From Flavobacterium psychrophilum (lineage in GTDB: Bacteria > Bacteroidota > Bacteroidia > Flavobacteriales > Flavobacteriaceae), in assembly GCA_943325515.2 (NCBI GenBank), contig CALPPS020000089.1, positions 1 through 8,663 on the forward strand: a DNA stretch of 8,663 bases. The letters are read 5' to 3'. The notes beneath the pieces were generated by a model, which made no database searches, had not been told where the DNA came from, and was given only the letters and a program-made list of their open reading frames with translations. Position 1 is the stretch's first letter; each line of letters starts with the position of its first letter. The position numbers and the translations under genes are program-made. Shown one piece after another: positions 5,425-8,663 of the stretch.

Positions 5425-8400
5425 ATGTCACATCAAAATAAAGAATTCAGTATATCGAGTTGGGCAATAGATAACCGAGTAACGGTTTATATTTTCACCT
5501 TGCTTGTGGTGATTACCGGCTTAATTGCCTATGTAACTATGCCACGCGAAGATTTCCCAGAAATCATTGAAAACAAAGTGTATATCTCATCTGTTTTTCC
5601 AGGAAATTCAGCTGAAGATGTGGAAAAATTAATCATCAAACCGCTCGAAAAAGAAATCAAAAACATCAGTGGCGTTGAAAAAGTTACGGCAAGTTCATTT
5701 CAAGATTATGGAATGATCATCGCCGAGTTTTCAGATAAAGTAGGTATTGAAGAAGCTAAAATCAAAATCAAAGACAAAGTTGATATTGTAAAAGCAGACA
5801 CCGATTGGCCAAATTTAGATAACGGAAGTAAAGTGGAACCAAGTGTTTTTGAACTAAACATTTCTGAAGAAGTACCAGTTTTGAACATCAACTTGAAAGG
5901 AAATTACACCACGCAACAGTTAAAAGATTATGGTAAAAAATTGCAAAATGATATTGAAGAAATTCCAGAGGTTAAAAAGGTAGATATTCTTGGTGTTGAC
6001 GATAAAGAAGTAGAAATCGCAGTTGATATATTCAAAATGACTGCGGCTCAAGTTTCCTTTGATGATATTCAAAATGCGGTTAAGTATGAAAACATGACGC
6101 TTTCGGGCGGAAATTTAATTTCTCAAGGTTCAAGAAACAATATCAGAATTGTAGGGGAAATCAAGGACCCGAAAGAATTAGAAAATGTTATTGTAAAACA
6201 CAATGGCGGAACGGTATATCTGAAAGATTTAGCTGTAATTTCTTTTAAAGAAAAAGAAAAAACTACTTATGCTCGTGAAAAGGGTAAAGAAGTAGTGATG
6301 CTGAATGTAAAAAAACGTTCTGGTCAAAATATGATTTCAGCCATTGATCAAGTAAAAGAAAAATTGAAATTGGCACATGAGAGTTATTTGCCAAAAAATT
6401 TAAAAGTAGAATTGACCAATGACCAATCATCAAGTGTAGAACACCAAGTAGATGAATTGTCCAACCATATCATCTTCGGAATCGTATTGGTAATGATTGT
6501 GTTGATGTTTACCATGGGATTGAGAAACTCTCTATTTGTTGGAGCTGCTATACCACTTTCAATGATGATTGCCTTTACTATTTTGGCAGCTTTTGGTTTG
6601 ACGTTAAATACAATGGTGCTTTTCGGGTTGGTAATGGGATTAGGGTTATTGGTTGACGACGGAATTGTTGTGGTTGACAACGTTTTTGCCAATATGAAAA
6701 AAGGAATGCCAAGAGTTCAAGCCTCAAAAGTGGGTATTGGTGAAATTGCTTGGCCGGTAATTTCCTCCACGGCAACTACACTAATGGCTTTCTTGCCCTT
6801 TGCACTATGGCCAGGTACTATGGGTAAATTCATGATTTATTTCCCAATTACATTATCTGTAACATTAACAGCATCTTTATTTGTGGCTATGGTTGTTAAT
6901 GCTGCTATGACTGGTGGCTCTATGGATATTGAAGATAAAAATTTATCCACTAAAACAGCCAAAAGATATACTATCATTCTAGGAATTATTGGAATCCTAT
7001 TTGTGATTATCGGAAATGTAAATGATGCGAAATTCGCCAGAGGAATTGGTCACTTTGCTCTGATATCATTAGGATTAATGTGGTTGTATAAATGGAAATT
7101 GTACCAATGGACACAAGATTTCCAACATAGTTTCTTCCCAAGATTAGAAGAAAAATACAAACGTTTTCTTGCTAAAATTTTAACAGGTAAAAATTCTTGG
7201 TTTGCATTAGGAGGTATTATTGTGATGTTATTTTTATCTATCTTCCTATTAGGACTTTTCCCTAGAAAAGTGTTATTCTTTCCAGATAATATTCCAAGAC
7301 AGGTGATTACCTATATCGAATACCCACAAGGAACAGATATTGAGAAAACCAATAAAGCCACGCTATTTGTAGAGAAACAAGTGATTGATATTATGAAAAA
7401 ATATATCGATCCAAAAACGAATGAGAATTATTTAGCTGAAAGTATCGTTTCTCAAGTTGGTGTTGGTGCAGGAAATCCAAATGTAGATGCTGGTTCTGCC
7501 AATGAAACTCCTTTTAAAGGAAAAGTAACAGTGAATTTCTCAGAATTCAAATTCAGAAGAGGAGTCAATACTTCTGATGTTTTGGATGAAATTAGAGCTA
7601 GAGTAAAAGGAATTGCTGGTGCAAAAGTAACCGTTGAAAAAGATGCGAATGGACCACCTGCAGGTTATCCAATTAGTGTCCAATTAACTGGAGATGTTGG
7701 AGCGGATTATGATGAGATTCTAAAAGAAGCTTACAAAATGATAGCTTTTATCAACGCAAAAAAAATACCTGGAATTGAACGATTAAATGTTGATGTAAAT
7801 AAAGAAAGTCCTGAACTTGAAGTAAAAGTAGATCGAGTAAATGCCGGGAGTCTTGGCGTTTCAACAGGTCAATTAGGTTTCAATTTGCGTCGTTCAGTTT
7901 ATGGTCAAGAAATAGCTACTTTTAAAGAAGGTGATGATGACTATAATATTGTGGTTCGTATGCAGGAAGACCAACGTAAAAATGAAAATATTCTTTTCAA
8001 TCAATCGTTGACTTTTAGAAATCAGGCGAATGGTCAAATGATGCAAGTGCCGATTTCGGCTGTTTCATATACTGAGAAAACTAATACGTATAATCAAATC
8101 AAACGTAAAAATTACAAACGAATAATGACTATTTATTCTAATGTATTGACAGGTTATAACGGCGATCAAATCACAAAACAAATTGGTACGGAATTGAAAT
8201 CCTATCAATTACCAAAAGGAATTACCTATTCGTTTTCAGGAGTACAAGAAGAACAAGGAAAAAACCAAAGTTTCTTGATGTATGCCTTGTTCCTAGCCAT
8301 GGCTGGAATTACTATTATTATTGTGTTACAATTTAACTCGATTTCAAAAACATTGGTGATTTTGTTTACTGTCTTGTTAAGTTTCAGCGGCGTTTTCTAT

Positions 8401-8663
8401 GGTTATGTTATTGCCAACATGGATTTTGTAATCCTAATGACCATGATGGGAATTATTTCCTTAGCCGGAATTGTGGTAAAGAACGGAATAGTGTTAATGG
8501 ACTTCTTCGTCTTATTATTAGATAAAAAAGTAGCCGACAAAGGTGTTGAAAGTCACGATGATTTATCGCTTATAGAAATCAAAGAAATCATTATTGAAAG
8601 TGGCAAAAACCGTTTACGTCCAGTAATGTTAACGGCCTTAACTGCCGTATTGGGATTAATTCC
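5425..8663 (+). CDS. RND-family inner-membrane efflux pump (AcrB-like), 3'-truncated by the window
   Basis: The frame is open from the ATG at 5425 to the right edge (1079 complete codons plus two bases) with no stop. An in-frame TAA at 5407-5409 fixes the start. It is a proton-driven pump of the HAE1/AcrB type. TM1 lies at about 18-37 and is followed by MPREDFPEI (39-47). The TM4 motif GLLVDDGIVVVDN (407-419) carries the proton-relay pair Asp411-Asp412, equivalent to AcrB Asp407/408. In TM10, Lys1019 (GIVVKNGIVLMDF) matches AcrB Lys940. At the right edge RLRPVMLTALTAVLG gives Arg1063 and Thr1070, matching AcrB Arg971 and Thr978. The relay is therefore intact and the pump should work. Two large periplasmic regions lie at about 40-345 and 613-920. 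Unusually, residues 513-560 between TM6 and TM7 contain two extra hydrophobic segments. Judging from AcrB, perhaps 70-100 residues are missing beyond the edge. Substrate is unknown; it is the fourth gene of the tetR cluster. Confidence 0.95.
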   Translation, partial: MSHQNKEFSISSWAIDNRVTVYIFTLLVVITGLIAYVTMPREDFPEIIENKVYISSVFPGNSAEDVEKLIIKPLEKEIKNISGVEKVTASSFQDYGMIIAEFSDKVGIEEAKIKIKDKVDIVKADTDWPNLDNGSKVEPSVFELNISEEVPVLNINLKGNYTTQQLKDYGKKLQNDIEEIPEVKKVDILGVDDKEVEIAVDIFKMTAAQVSFDDIQNAVKYENMTLSGGNLISQGSRNNIRIVGEIKDPKELENVIVKHNGGTVYLKDLAVISFKEKEKTTYAREKGKEVVMLNVKKRSGQNMISAIDQVKEKLKLAHESYLPKNLKVELTNDQSSSVEHQVDELSNHIIFGIVLVMIVLMFTMGLRNSLFVGAAIPLSMMIAFTILAAFGLTLNTMVLFGLVMGLGLLVDDGIVVVDNVFANMKKGMPRVQASKVGIGEIAWPVISSTATTLMAFLPFALWPGTMGKFMIYFPITLSVTLTASLFVAMVVNAAMTGGSMDIEDKNLSTKTAKRYTIILGIIGILFVIIGNVNDAKFARGIGHFALISLGLMWLYKWKLYQWTQDFQHSFFPRLEEKYKRFLAKILTGKNSWFALGGIIVMLFLSIFLLGLFPRKVLFFPDNIPRQVITYIEYPQGTDIEKTNKATLFVEKQVIDIMKKYIDPKTNENYLAESIVSQVGVGAGNPNVDAGSANETPFKGKVTVNFSEFKFRRGVNTSDVLDEIRARVKGIAGAKVTVEKDANGPPAGYPISVQLTGDVGADYDEILKEAYKMIAFINAKKIPGIERLNVDVNKESPELEVKVDRVNAGSLGVSTGQLGFNLRRSVYGQEIATFKEGDDDYNIVVRMQEDQRKNENILFNQSLTFRNQANGQMMQVPISAVSYTEKTNTYNQIKRKNYKRIMTIYSNVLTGYNGDQITKQIGTELKSYQLPKGITYSFSGVQEEQGKNQSFLMYALFLAMAGITIIIVLQFNSISKTLVILFTVLLSFSGVFYGYVIANMDFVILMTMMGIISLAGIVVKNGIVLMDFFVLLLDKKVADKGVESHDDLSLIEIKEIIIESGKNRLRPVMLTALTAVLGLI

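Noticed and set aside
6051..6057. Another AGTTTCC half-site inside the pump gene
   Set aside because: A single 7-base match without a partner arm in coding sequence is expected by chance.
5706..6775. Minus-strand open frames at 5706-5891, 6384-6692 and 6578-6775
   Set aside because: All are antisense to the RND pump gene, two overlap each other in different frames, and none resembles a protein family.

Overview
The window looks like chromosomal DNA from a member of the Flavobacteriia, probably Flavobacterium or a close relative. The evidence is low GC (about one third by eye), start codons without Shine-Dalgarno sequences, promoter candidates of the Bacteroidota type (TTTG ... TAnnTTTG), secreted proteins cleaved just before a Gln, and protein sequences typical of the group. 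I see no mobile element, CRISPR array, phage gene, tRNA or rRNA.

Left part (1-1034). The first 29 bases hold the start of a minus-strand gene whose nine readable residues match the usual flavobacterial 2-oxoglutarate dehydrogenase E1 start (sucA). Divergent from it is a small outer-membrane beta-barrel protein (143-694). A 118-residue helical protein of unknown function (678-1034, minus) converges on it, and the two coding ends overlap by 17 bases.

Middle (1035-2254). A trans-polyprenyl diphosphate synthase lies on the minus strand (1141-2115). The 106-base gap downstream of it contains degenerate 7-base repeats. The 139-base gap upstream is shared with a divergent tetR-type gene. It contains a good promoter, an 8-bp inverted repeat flanking the -33 box (a likely operator), and a third half-site overlapping the tetR start codon.

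Right part (2255-8663). A four-gene rightward cluster encodes a tripartite RND efflux system: TetR-family repressor, TolC-like outer-membrane factor, lipoprotein adaptor and inner-membrane RND pump. The first three genes are 8 and 9 bases apart. The pump gene follows after 63 bases carrying a tandem 7-base repeat, and it runs off the right edge after 1079 codons. The repressor presumably controls the whole cluster. The adaptor would link the proton-driven pump to the outer-membrane channel. The substrate cannot be read from the sequence.

The genes are of ordinary families and I found no convincing new multi-gene system. The most noteworthy points are the three-half-site tetR control region, the 7-base repeats abutting two start codons in the same sense orientation, an apparent extra transmembrane hairpin in the pump, and a barrel gene that is easily misnamed because of its neighbour.
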